Source: Gemmobacter sp964439015 (GTDB taxonomy: Bacteria; Pseudomonadota; Alphaproteobacteria; Rhodobacterales; Rhodobacteraceae). Taken from it: a stretch of 50,247 nucleotides of DNA. The stretch is taken from positions 1 through 50,247 of the forward strand of contig CAYTMV010000011.1 in NCBI GenBank assembly GCA_964439015.1, read 5' to 3'. The position numbers and the translations under genes are program-made. The notes below the pieces were generated by a model. It ran no database searches, was not told the DNA's origin, and worked only from the letters and a program-made list of their open reading frames with translations. Shown here piece after piece: positions 1 through 7,639 of this stretch; position 1 is the stretch's first letter, and every line of letters starts with the position of its first letter.

Positions 1-2
1 AC

Positions 3-311
3 CCCACCACCGGCGGCGTGACCGCCAGCTATGCGATGCTGGGCGATGTGCAGATTTCAGAACCGAATGCGTTGATCTGCTTTGCCGGGCCGCGCGTGAT
101 CGAACAGACGATCCGCGAAAAACTGCCCGAGGGCTTCCAGCGCGCCGAATATCTGCTGGATCACGGCATGCTGGACCGCGTGACGCATCGCAAGCAACTG
201 CGCGATGAACTGGTGACGATCATCCGCATGCTGACCCGCCAGCCCCCGGCGATCAAGGGCGACCTGCCCACGCCAGAGGCAGCCGCCCCTACCCCCGCGC
301 CGAAACGCTGA
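3..311 (+). CDS. accD: Acetyl-CoA carboxylase carboxyltransferase subunit beta, 3' end
   Basis: C-terminal part of AccD, which with AccA transfers the carboxyl group from carboxybiotin to acetyl-CoA in the first step of fatty acid synthesis. The frame is open from the window edge, so the 5' part lies outside. The visible part begins PTTGGVTASYAMLGDV, the conserved crotonase-like core of carboxyltransferase beta chains, and continues with the IGFAG-like stretch (here ICFAGPRVIEQTI) and the LPEGFQRAEYLLDHGMLD segment typical of AccD C-termini. The N-terminal zinc finger is not in the window. It ends in a Pro/Ala-rich tail. folC follows 30 bp downstream on the same strand, the usual alphaproteobacterial accD-folC order, so the two are probably co-transcribed. 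Confidence 0.95.
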   Translation, partial: PTTGGVTASYAMLGDVQISEPNALICFAGPRVIEQTIREKLPEGFQRAEYLLDHGMLDRVTHRKQLRDELVTIIRMLTRQPPAIKGDLPTPEAAAPTPAPKR

Positions 312-341
312 CACACCGCTGCTTCCTGGGGATCGCCCATC

Positions 342-1613
342 ATGGCCAACAGCTCTGACGCCATCCTGCAACGGATGATGACCCTGCATCCGAAGATCAT
401 CGATCTGACGCTGGATCGCGTGCATCGCCTGCTGGCGGCGCTGGGCCACCCCGAGCGGCACCTGCCGCCGGTGATCCATATCGCCGGGACCAACGGCAAG
501 GGCTCCACCCAGGCCATGATCCGTGCCGGGATGGAGGCTGCGGGCAAGCGCGTGCATGCCTATACCTCGCCGCATCTTGCCCGCTTTCACGAGCGTATCC
601 GTCTGGCCGGAGAGCTGATTTCCGAACCCGCGCTTACCGCGCTGCTGGACGAATGCGTGGCGGCCAATGGCGGCGAAGAGATCACTTTCTTCGAGATCAC
701 GACCTGCGCCGCCTTTGCAGCCTTTGCCCGCACCCCAGCCGATTACACGCTGCTGGAGGTGGGCTTGGGCGGCAGGCTGGATGCAACCAATGTGGTGGAC
801 CGCCCGGCGCTTTGTATCCTGACCCCGATCAGCCTCGACCATGAAAGCTATCTGGGCGACACGGTGGCGGCCATTGCTGGCGAAAAGGCCGGGATCCTGA
901 AACGCGGCGTGCCGGTCGTGGTCGGCCCGCAAACGGACGAGGCGCTGGCCGTGATCGAGGATCGCGCCGCCCGGCTGGGGTGTCCGCTGATTGTGCATGG
1001 CCAGCATTGGCATGTAACCGAAGAGCGCGGCCGGATGATCTATCAGGACGAGACCGGCCTGCTGGACTTGCCGCTGCCCAATCTGCCGGGCCCCCACCAG
1101 ATCCAGAATGCCGGCGCAGCCATTGCCGCCTTGCGGCACCTTGGCTTTGACGCACCGGCCTGTGAGGCAGCGGTGTCGCAAGCCATCTGGCCCGCGCGGA
1201 TGCAGCGCCTGCGGCATGGCCCACTGGTCGAACAGGCCGGCCGGGCCGAGCTGTGGCTTGACGGCGGCCATAACCCGGCCGGCGGCATGGCGGTTGCGGC
1301 CACGCTGGCGCGGATGCCCGCCCGGCCCACCCACCTGATCTGCGGCATGCTGAACACCAAGGATGTCACCGGCTATCTCGCGCCGCTGGCCCCGCATGTG
1401 GCCAGCCTGCGCGCGATCTCGATCCCCGGCGAGGCCAATACCTTGACGGCCGACGCCACCTGCGCCGCTGCCCTGTCCGTCGGCATGAAGGCCGGCACCG
1501 CCGATAACGTCAGCGCCGCCCTGGCCGAGATTGTGGCCGAAGACCAGGCCGCCCGCGTGCTGATCTGCGGCTCGCTCTATCTCGCAGGCAACATCCTGCG
1601 CGAAAACGGCTGA
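342..1613 (+). CDS. folC: Bifunctional folylpolyglutamate synthase/dihydrofolate synthase
   Basis: Adds glutamate to dihydropteroate and then to folates, using ATP, in the cytoplasm. The 423-residue length is normal for FolC. The P-loop HIAGTNGKGST lies at residues 46-56 and the second Mur-ligase signature LLEVGLGGRLDATN at about 137-150; SLDHESYLG and GEKAGILK follow at about 164-187 as in other FolC proteins, and a C-terminal Mur-ligase domain carries LDGGHNPAGG. The start is the first ATG after accD, with GGGGAT just upstream. It converges with the RTX gene on the other strand, with only 8 bp between stop codons and no hairpin terminator there. Confidence 0.96.
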   Translation: MANSSDAILQRMMTLHPKIIDLTLDRVHRLLAALGHPERHLPPVIHIAGTNGKGSTQAMIRAGMEAAGKRVHAYTSPHLARFHERIRLAGELISEPALTALLDECVAANGGEEITFFEITTCAAFAAFARTPADYTLLEVGLGGRLDATNVVDRPALCILTPISLDHESYLGDTVAAIAGEKAGILKRGVPVVVGPQTDEALAVIEDRAARLGCPLIVHGQHWHVTEERGRMIYQDETGLLDLPLPNLPGPHQIQNAGAAIAALRHLGFDAPACEAAVSQAIWPARMQRLRHGPLVEQAGRAELWLDGGHNPAGGMAVAATLARMPARPTHLICGMLNTKDVTGYLAPLAPHVASLRAISIPGEANTLTADATCAAALSVGMKAGTADNVSAALAEIVAEDQAARVLICGSLYLAGNILRENG

Positions 1614-1621
1614 GCCCCCGA

Positions 1622-2884
1622 TCAGGCAAAGATGAAATCCCGCGCGGTCAGGCTTGCGACATAGTCGAAAGCCACGATCATGTCGGTGGTCGCATCGCCA
1701 TTGGCGTCGATCCGCAGATATTCGCCATCGTAACGGACCGAAGCCCGGCCCCCGCCCAGAAACTCCAGCCCCGCCAACTGCATCGGGCCAAAACTGCTGA
1801 GGTTGATCTGATCGACCCCACTCTGGAAGCCTTCGATCCGGTCAATCCCAGCCTCGGTCAGGCCGGAATCGCCACGGCGGAAATACAGCACATCGCGGCT
1901 GCTCAGGCTTTCCCAGAGCGAGATGCGGTCAGCCCCCGCGCCGCCGGAAATATGATCCGCCCCAAGGTCGCCATACAGCCGGTCATTGCCGACCCCACCC
2001 TGCAGGCGATCAGAGCCGTCCCCGCCTGAAATCACGTCGTTGCCAAGGCCCCCGACCAACAAGTCGTTCCCGGCGTCGCCCCACATCTCATCCGCGCCGG
2101 CACCGCCATCAACGGTGTCATTGCCGACACCGCCACCCAGCCGGTCATTCCCGTCGCCGCCCATGAGGCGATCAGCCCCCTCCTCGCCCCAGAGCGTATC
2201 GTTGCCCGCCTCGCCCCAAAGCCGGTCGTTCCCCAGACCGCCCCCCGACTCGTCGTGGCCCTCGCCCGCCAGAACCACATCATTGCCAACATCGGCCCAG
2301 ATGCTGTCATTGCCGGCCCCGGCCCTGAAGGTCTCATGGGCCGCAGCTGCGAAATAGGCCGAATATTCCCCGCTATGCAGGGTCTCCGAGGCTGCCGAAC
2401 CGTAAACAACCGTGCGGCCGTTCAAAAAGAAGTTCAGCCAGCCTGCAACATCCGCGATCCGCTCGTTGTCGTTGCCATCCTCATTGGCGTAGCGGCCGCC
2501 CTCGACGCGGAAACCGTAGTGGTAGATGCCGTCCGCCACGGTATCCACGAAGTTGCGGCCTTGAAACAGCAATGAGGCGCCGTCATTCTGGACCCAGTGG
2601 AAACCCGAGGTGACATCTCCGCTGTCATTGCCGTGCCCCACCCAGAAATCCCGCCACAGAGCGGCATTGCCGTCACGCCAAAGCGCATCCGAAATGCGCT
2701 GCATGTCACCGGGCGAAATCAGCCCGTCGGCGTTCACGCCGGTCTGGTTGATGATCCGCAAAAGCACCCGGTTCAGATCCGCCGCAGCGGAAAGGCCGCG
2801 GTCAATCTGGGCATCCGGGATCACAGCGCGCAGTCCGGGATCCTGAGAGACGGCACGATAGAGGCTGGCGAGGGTGAGGGTCAT
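1622..2884 (-). CDS. RTX-type calcium-binding protein with a putative type I secretion C-terminus
   Basis: A 420-residue acidic protein. About 15 consecutive glycine/aspartate nonapeptides (G-x-G-N-D-x-L-x-x type) run from about residue 193 to 330; such repeats form a calcium-bound parallel beta-roll. After them, a segment with VLYFRRGDSG, IEGFQSGVDQINLSSF and a hydrophobic end (DYVASLTARDFIFA) looks like the C-terminal targeting region of serralysin/hemolysin-type proteins exported by ABC transporters. There is no N-terminal signal peptide. The first 190 residues contain no domain I can name with certainty; they include VADGIYHYGFRVEGGRY followed by NEDGND. No transporter gene is nearby, so export would rely on genes elsewhere. 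The role outside the cell is unknown. Confidence 0.85.
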   Translation of the reverse strand: MTLTLASLYRAVSQDPGLRAVIPDAQIDRGLSAAADLNRVLLRIINQTGVNADGLISPGDMQRISDALWRDGNAALWRDFWVGHGNDSGDVTSGFHWVQNDGASLLFQGRNFVDTVADGIYHYGFRVEGGRYANEDGNDNERIADVAGWLNFFLNGRTVVYGSAASETLHSGEYSAYFAAAAHETFRAGAGNDSIWADVGNDVVLAGEGHDESGGGLGNDRLWGEAGNDTLWGEEGADRLMGGDGNDRLGGGVGNDTVDGGAGADEMWGDAGNDLLVGGLGNDVISGGDGSDRLQGGVGNDRLYGDLGADHISGGAGADRISLWESLSSRDVLYFRRGDSGLTEAGIDRIEGFQSGVDQINLSSFGPMQLAGLEFLGGGRASVRYDGEYLRIDANGDATTDMIVAFDYVASLTARDFIFA

Positions 2885-3101
2885 GGCTGCCTGCGGTTAT
2901 GGTTGGCTTTGACGCGGGCAGGCTAGCACGCCATTGCGGTGCAATTGCGGCAGCGCCCACCCGTCGTTCGCCACACGAACACCGACAGGCTGCAATTCTC
3001 AAGATCCACCATGCCCTGCGCCGCGACAATCGGCGCAGCATTGCCTGAACGGTGCGGCGTCGCGCGGATTTTTGCCGGATTGAGGGCGATAGGATGGGCC
3101 T
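2885..3101. other. Gap between the RTX gene and rppH
   Basis: 217 bp that should hold the RTX promoter, since that gene starts at its left edge on the minus strand. The minus-strand frame ending at 2923 reads in a protein-like way (MVDLENCSLSVFVWR at about 3012-2968, then a Cys-rich end GGRCRNCTAMAC), but the only in-frame ATG gives 29 residues and has a weak ribosome site. I do not call it a gene. No convincing terminator was seen after rppH. Confidence 0.3.
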
Positions 3102-3572
3102 TCAGGCCAACCAGGGGCGAAACTCTTTGACCACCTGATCGTAAACCGCCCGCTTGAACGGCACGATCGAGGCCAGCATCTCGTCGGCGCGGCTCCATTG
3201 CCAGCGGTCGAACTCTGGATGATCGGTCTCGATCCGCACCTGATCGTCCGTCCCCAGAAACCGGAACAGGAACCATCGCTGCTGCTGGCCGCGATACTTG
3301 CCGCCCCAGACCTTGCCGATCAACTCATCCGGCAGGTCATAGGTCAGCCAGCCACTGCTCTTGGCGAGAAACTCCACCAGATCCTCGGTGACGCCGGTTT
3401 CTTCCCACAACTCACGCAAGGCGGCGCGACGGGGCTTTTCGCCCGCGTCGATCCCACCTTGCGGCATCTGCCAGGCAGCAACCGCGCTGTCCTTGCGGTT
3501 GCCGGTAAAGATCAGACCATCACGGTTGATCAGCATCACCCCCACACAGGGGCGGTAGGGCAGATCCTGCAT
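3102..3572 (-). CDS. rppH: RNA pyrophosphohydrolase (Nudix family)
   Basis: Removes pyrophosphate from the 5' triphosphate of RNA, which triggers 5'-end-dependent decay; in alphaproteobacteria the same family also cleaves dinucleoside polyphosphates. The Nudix box is complete: G39-x5-E45-x7-R53-E54-L55-x-E57-E58-x-G60-V61. The N-terminal PYRPCVGVMLINRDGLIFTG and the WQMPQGGIDAGE stretch are characteristic of RppH rather than of generic Nudix enzymes, and 156 residues is the normal size. The start has AGGAG a few bases upstream, inside the end of ctpA, and only 4 bp separate it from the ctpA stop, so it is translated from the ctpA transcript. Confidence 0.94.
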   Translation of the reverse strand: MQDLPYRPCVGVMLINRDGLIFTGNRKDSAVAAWQMPQGGIDAGEKPRRAALRELWEETGVTEDLVEFLAKSSGWLTYDLPDELIGKVWGGKYRGQQQRWFLFRFLGTDDQVRIETDHPEFDRWQWSRADEMLASIVPFKRAVYDQVVKEFRPWLA

Positions 3573-3576
3573 CCCG

Positions 3577-4923
3577 TCACTCCTTGGGCGCGATGGCCTG
3601 CAGGCCCTTCAGGATGTCGATGGCATAGGCCAGCTGATAATCCTCGTCGCGCAGCTTGGCCGTCTCTTCGGCGGCGGCCCGCTCTTCTTCCAGCAGCCGC
3701 TTTTCATCCTCGCTCATCGAGTCGTTGCTGATGCTGCCGCGCAGATCGGCTTCCGAGCGCATTTTTGCTTCGGCTTCGGCCGCATCGGCATCCGTGCCTT
3801 CCCCGGGCGGTTCCGGCAGCGGCTGGTTGACGATGATGTCCGGCGAGATGCCCAGCGCCTGGATCGAGCGCCCCGAGGGCGTGTAATAGCGCGCCGTGGT
3901 CAGGCGCATCGCGCCTTCGCCCCGCAGCGGGATCACGGTCTGCACCGATCCCTTGCCAAAGCTCTTGGTGCCGACGACGATGGCCCGGCGATGATCCTGC
4001 AAGGCGCCCGTCACGATTTCCGAGGCCGAGGCCGAACCGCCGTTAATCAGCACCACGATCGGCTTGCCCTGCATCATGTCGCCGGTTTTGGCGTTGAACC
4101 GCTCGCCATCCTCGGGCGCGCGGCCGCGGGTCGAGACGATCTCTCCCTTGTCGAGGAAGGCATCCGAAACCTCGATGGCCTGGGTCAGCAACCCGCCGGG
4201 ATTGTTGCGCAGGTCCAGAACCAGACCGTTGACCTTGTCAAATCCGCCGACCTCCTCGACCGCCTTCTTGAACTCGGTTTCAAGGCCCGGGAAGGTCTGG
4301 TCATTGAAGGTGGTGATGCGCAGCACCATGGTTTCGCCCACCACACGGCCCTTGACCGCGGTCAGCTTGATGGTGTCGCGGATGATCGAGACATCAAAGG
4401 GCTCTTCAACGCCTTCGCGCACCACGGTGATGACGATCTCGCTGCCCACCGGGCCGCGCATCAGCTCGACTGCCTGATCCAGCGTCAGACCCAGAACCGA
4501 CTCGGCGTTGACATGGGTGATGAAGTCGCCCGCCAGAATCCCCGCCTTGTCGGCCGGTGTGTCGTCGATCGGCGAGACGACCTTGACGAAGCCCTCTTCC
4601 TGCGTGACCTCGATCCCCAGACCGCCAAACTCACCGCGGGTCTGCACCTGCATGTCGTCGAAATCGTCAGGTGGCAGATAGCTGGAATGCGGGTCAAGCG
4701 AGGTCAGCATGCCGTTGATCGCGGCCTCGATCAGATCCTCGGTCTTCACCTCCTCGACATATTGTGCGCGAATGCGCTCGAAGATGTCGCCGAACAGGTC
4801 CAGCTGCTCATAGACGGTGGCAGATTTCTCGGCTTCCTGCGCGATCAGGGGACCGGCCACCTGCGTCGTCAGCAGCACGCCGGCCACCGTGCCGCCCAAT
4901 GCGGCCATCACGAATTTCCTCAT
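3577..4923 (-). CDS. ctpA: Carboxy-terminal processing protease (S41, CtpA type)
   Basis: Periplasmic serine protease that cleaves proteins at exposed C-termini; family members trim peptidoglycan hydrolases and other envelope proteins. The chosen ATG gives 448 residues and is preceded by GAGGGA at a good distance; an open frame extends 15 codons further but without a better start. Residues 1-28 form a signal peptide or anchor (RKFVMAALGG, then a hydrophobic run). A PDZ domain covers roughly 85-170 with GEFGGLGIEV. The catalytic Ser-Lys dyad is visible as S299 in GGSASASEIV and K324 in GTKSFGKGSV. An acidic, coiled-coil-prone tail follows at about 375-430. The upstream gene encodes an EnvC-like factor, and that pairing is common in this order. 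Confidence 0.94.
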   Translation of the reverse strand: MRKFVMAALGGTVAGVLLTTQVAGPLIAQEAEKSATVYEQLDLFGDIFERIRAQYVEEVKTEDLIEAAINGMLTSLDPHSSYLPPDDFDDMQVQTRGEFGGLGIEVTQEEGFVKVVSPIDDTPADKAGILAGDFITHVNAESVLGLTLDQAVELMRGPVGSEIVITVVREGVEEPFDVSIIRDTIKLTAVKGRVVGETMVLRITTFNDQTFPGLETEFKKAVEEVGGFDKVNGLVLDLRNNPGGLLTQAIEVSDAFLDKGEIVSTRGRAPEDGERFNAKTGDMMQGKPIVVLINGGSASASEIVTGALQDHRRAIVVGTKSFGKGSVQTVIPLRGEGAMRLTTARYYTPSGRSIQALGISPDIIVNQPLPEPPGEGTDADAAEAEAKMRSEADLRGSISNDSMSEDEKRLLEEERAAAEETAKLRDEDYQLAYAIDILKGLQAIAPKE

Positions 4924-4940
4924 CGCGTCACATCCCTCGC

Positions 4941-6062
4941 TCAGCGTGCCGCCAGATCCGCAAACCATGGCGCGGGGTCCAGCGGCTCTGCCCCTTGCCT
5001 GAGTTCCATATAAAGCGTTTCCGGTTCGGATCCGCCACCGCCTTCTGCTGCTGCCACCAGAAACTCTGGCGCGGCCGCTTCGCGGCCTCCCATCAGTCCA
5101 AGGGGGGCGCCTTGCGCCACCACTTCACCCACCTCGCCATAAACCAGATCGAGCCCTGCCAAAATCAACAGATAGCCCCCGCCCGGCTCAAGCACGATCA
5201 CGTTTCCGAAATCCAGCAGCGGGCCGCGATAGCGGATCGTGCCCGACCAGGGCGCGGTGACCAAGGCACGAGGTCGGGCCGACAGCACGATGCCCGGTCG
5301 TCTGCGACCTTGCGGGTCAGCCTCATCCGAGGACCGGATCATCGTGCCCAGCACCGGCAGCGGCAGCATGCCGCGGGCGCTGTCAAAGGGTCGAGAATCG
5401 CCGGCATTTTCATCCAGCGCCAGCCCCGCGGCAAAGGCATCCAGCGTATCGGCACTTTCCAGCAGGCCGCGCAGCGCCTCCGGGTCCTCGGTAAAGCGGC
5501 GCGGCAGGTCGGTGCGATCGCTCATCGCCTGGCTCAACGCCTGCCGGGCCTCCTGAGCCGCCTGCAAGCCGTTGGTCAGGGTCTTGCCCGCCGCAACCTG
5601 CAACGCGCGCAGATCGCGCAACTCGGTCAGTTCGACGCGCAGCCGCTCGGCCTCGGCCTGAAGCGCGGGCGAAACCTCGGCCAGCATCATGCCCGACCGC
5701 GCCGTGCCCAGCGGGCCAGAGGGATGCAGCAGCAGCATCGGCGCCGGATCTTTCTCCATCCGGCTGAGGACGCCCAGCAATTGCGACAGCCGGGCGCGCT
5801 TGGCCTCGAACTGCAACTCAAGCGCGGTTTCGCGGATCTTGGCCTGCCGCAGCGCCTCGCGCAGCGCCGCAAGCCCGTGTTCGTAGGCGGCGATGGTGCG
5901 GGTCAGGGCCGACACCCGGTCCTTGGCGCTTTGCGCCGCTTGCAGGCCGGCCACCGCCTCGGTCAGTTGCGCCGATGCCTGCGCGGCCTCCTCGGCCACC
6001 GTCGCCGCGTGGACGGGCAGGCCAAGGCAGAAAACCAACGCAAGCAGGGGGCGGCGGATCAT
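4941..6062 (-). CDS. EnvC-like murein hydrolase activator with degenerate LytM (M23) domain
   Basis: 373-residue envelope protein. The ATG at 6062 overlaps the gpmI stop as ATGA and is followed by a clear signal peptide (MIRRPLLALVFCLGLPVHAA). Residues about 20-220 form a long coiled coil rich in Ala, Gln, Glu and Leu. The C-terminal 90 residues follow the LytM fold pattern (TAPWSGTIRYRGPLLDFGNV, then GGGYLLILAGL and VAQGAPLGLMGG). The metal-binding histidines of active M23 peptidases are missing: the position of DHG reads LEPG and that of YAHL reads LAGL. As in E. coli EnvC, this suggests an activator of amidases at the septum, not a peptidase. Translationally coupled to gpmI and 17 bp ahead of ctpA. 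Confidence 0.88.
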   Translation of the reverse strand: MIRRPLLALVFCLGLPVHAATVAEEAAQASAQLTEAVAGLQAAQSAKDRVSALTRTIAAYEHGLAALREALRQAKIRETALELQFEAKRARLSQLLGVLSRMEKDPAPMLLLHPSGPLGTARSGMMLAEVSPALQAEAERLRVELTELRDLRALQVAAGKTLTNGLQAAQEARQALSQAMSDRTDLPRRFTEDPEALRGLLESADTLDAFAAGLALDENAGDSRPFDSARGMLPLPVLGTMIRSSDEADPQGRRRPGIVLSARPRALVTAPWSGTIRYRGPLLDFGNVIVLEPGGGYLLILAGLDLVYGEVGEVVAQGAPLGLMGGREAAAPEFLVAAAEGGGGSEPETLYMELRQGAEPLDPAPWFADLAAR

Positions 6063-7582
6063 CGGACAATCAGGCTCCGTCCGGTCATTTCGGCGGGTTG
6101 CGGCAGGCCCATCAACTCCAGCAGCGTGGGCGCCAGATCGGCCAGCCGCCCGCCTTCGCGCAGATGCACCCCCGCAGGCCCGCCGACCAGGATCACCGGC
6201 ACCGGGTTGGTGGTATGCGCGGTATGCGGGCCGCCCGTTTCCGGGTCCACCATCGTTTCGCAATTTCCGTGATCGGCGGTGACGATCATCGCCCCGCCCA
6301 CCTCGTGCAACGCGGCCAGCGCCTGACCCAGCCCCTGATCCACCGCCTCGCAGGCGGCCATCGCGGCGGACAGGCTGCCGGTATGGCCGACCATGTCCGG
6401 GTTGGCGAAATTGACCACGATCAGATCATAGCCATGCCGGATCGCCGCCACCAGACGCGCGGCCACCTCGGGCTCGGACATCTCGGGTTGCAGGTCATAG
6501 GTCGCGACCTTGGGCGAAAGCGGCATGAAGCGGTCTTCGGCCGGATAGGCCACCTCTTTGCCGCCGTTCAGAAAGAAGGTGACGTGGGGGTATTTTTCGG
6601 TCTCGGCCAGACGGAACTGGCTGAGGCCATGCTTGGCCACCCATTCGCCCAGCGTGTTGAGGATCTCCTGCTTGGGATAGGCAGTGGTCATGAAATCATT
6701 GTGGCGGGTGGAATAATCCACCATCCCAAGCAGCCCCGCCCATGCCGGGCGCGGGCCGGTGGCAAAGTCGTCGAAATCCGGCGCGCCGATGGCCAGCAGG
6801 ATTTCCCGCGCACGGTCGGCGCGGAAGTTCAGGCAGAAGACCCCGTCGCCATCCCTGGCCCCGGCATAGCCCGCGATCACGAAAGGCTGGATGAACTCAT
6901 CTGTCTCGCCCCGCGCATAGGCGGCGGCAACCGCGGCGGCGGCCGTCTCGGCGGCCTCGCCCACACCCTGCACCATCGCCCGATAGGCGCGCTCGACCCG
7001 CTCCCAGCGGTTGTCGCGGTCCATCGCCCAATAGCGGCCGATCACCGTGCCGATCCGCGCGCCGGCCGGCAGCGCCGCCTGCAAGGTCGCCACATAGCCC
7101 GACGCGGACGAGGGCGCGACATCGCGCCCGTCCGTGATCGCGTGTACTACCACCGGCACACCCGCGCCCGCGATGACATGCACCGCCGCAAGGATGTGGT
7201 TCAGGTGGCCATGCACACCCCCATCAGATACCACACCCATCAGATGCGCCGCGCCGCCCGTGGCTTTCAGCCGGGCGATGAAATCCTGAAGCGCGCCATT
7301 CTGCGCGAAAGAGCCATCCTCGATCGCCAGATCGATCTGCCCCAGATCCATCGCCACCACCCGGCCCGCGCCGATATTGGTATGACCCACTTCGGAGTTG
7401 CCCATCTGCCCCGAGGGCAGGCCGACATCCGGCCCGTGGGTCGTCAGCAGCCCATGCGGGCAGTCTGACCAGATCCGGTCGAAATTGGGCGTGTCGGCCA
7501 ATGCCACGGCATTGGCCGTCGGATCCTCGCGGTAGCCCCAGCCATCGAGAATGCACAGAACAACGGGTTTCGGGGTGGTCAT
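6059..7582 (-). CDS. gpmI: 2,3-bisphosphoglycerate-independent phosphoglycerate mutase
   Basis: Interconverts 3- and 2-phosphoglycerate in glycolysis and gluconeogenesis through a phosphoserine intermediate, with Mn(II). The 507-residue length is standard. The alkaline-phosphatase-like metal site is visible: D14 in LCILDGWGYRED, the nucleophile S63 in SGQMGNSEVGHTNIGAGR, NFANPDMVGHTG and VTADHGNCE near the C-terminus. The transferase insert lies between (VHAITDGRDVAPSS). The start has AAGG upstream. It sits 57 bp after rnr and overlaps the EnvC-like gene by 4 bp, so a housekeeping enzyme and cell-wall factors share a transcript, an arrangement seen widely in alphaproteobacteria. Confidence 0.96.
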   Translation of the reverse strand: MTTPKPVVLCILDGWGYREDPTANAVALADTPNFDRIWSDCPHGLLTTHGPDVGLPSGQMGNSEVGHTNIGAGRVVAMDLGQIDLAIEDGSFAQNGALQDFIARLKATGGAAHLMGVVSDGGVHGHLNHILAAVHVIAGAGVPVVVHAITDGRDVAPSSASGYVATLQAALPAGARIGTVIGRYWAMDRDNRWERVERAYRAMVQGVGEAAETAAAAVAAAYARGETDEFIQPFVIAGYAGARDGDGVFCLNFRADRAREILLAIGAPDFDDFATGPRPAWAGLLGMVDYSTRHNDFMTTAYPKQEILNTLGEWVAKHGLSQFRLAETEKYPHVTFFLNGGKEVAYPAEDRFMPLSPKVATYDLQPEMSEPEVAARLVAAIRHGYDLIVVNFANPDMVGHTGSLSAAMAACEAVDQGLGQALAALHEVGGAMIVTADHGNCETMVDPETGGPHTAHTTNPVPVILVGGPAGVHLREGGRLADLAPTLLELMGLPQPAEMTGRSLIVR

Positions 7583-7639
7583 GGCCGGCCTTTCACTGTC
7601 ACGCCGCCTGTTTTACGCCCGCCACCCATCCCGTGCAAC

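Noticed and set aside
57..1397. 446-codon open frame on the minus strand opposite folC
   Set aside because: Antisense frame kept open by GC-rich codon bias; the product is rich in Arg, Gly, His and Gln with no family pattern, while folC is unmistakable.
1986..2357. Pro/Ser-rich plus-strand frame inside the RTX gene
   Set aside because: It is the complement of the regular RTX repeats, which gives a repetitive Pro/Ser pattern in the other frame.
2923..3012. Small Cys-containing gene between the RTX gene and rppH
   Set aside because: The frame looks somewhat protein-like, but only 29 residues follow the sole ATG and the ribosome site is poor.
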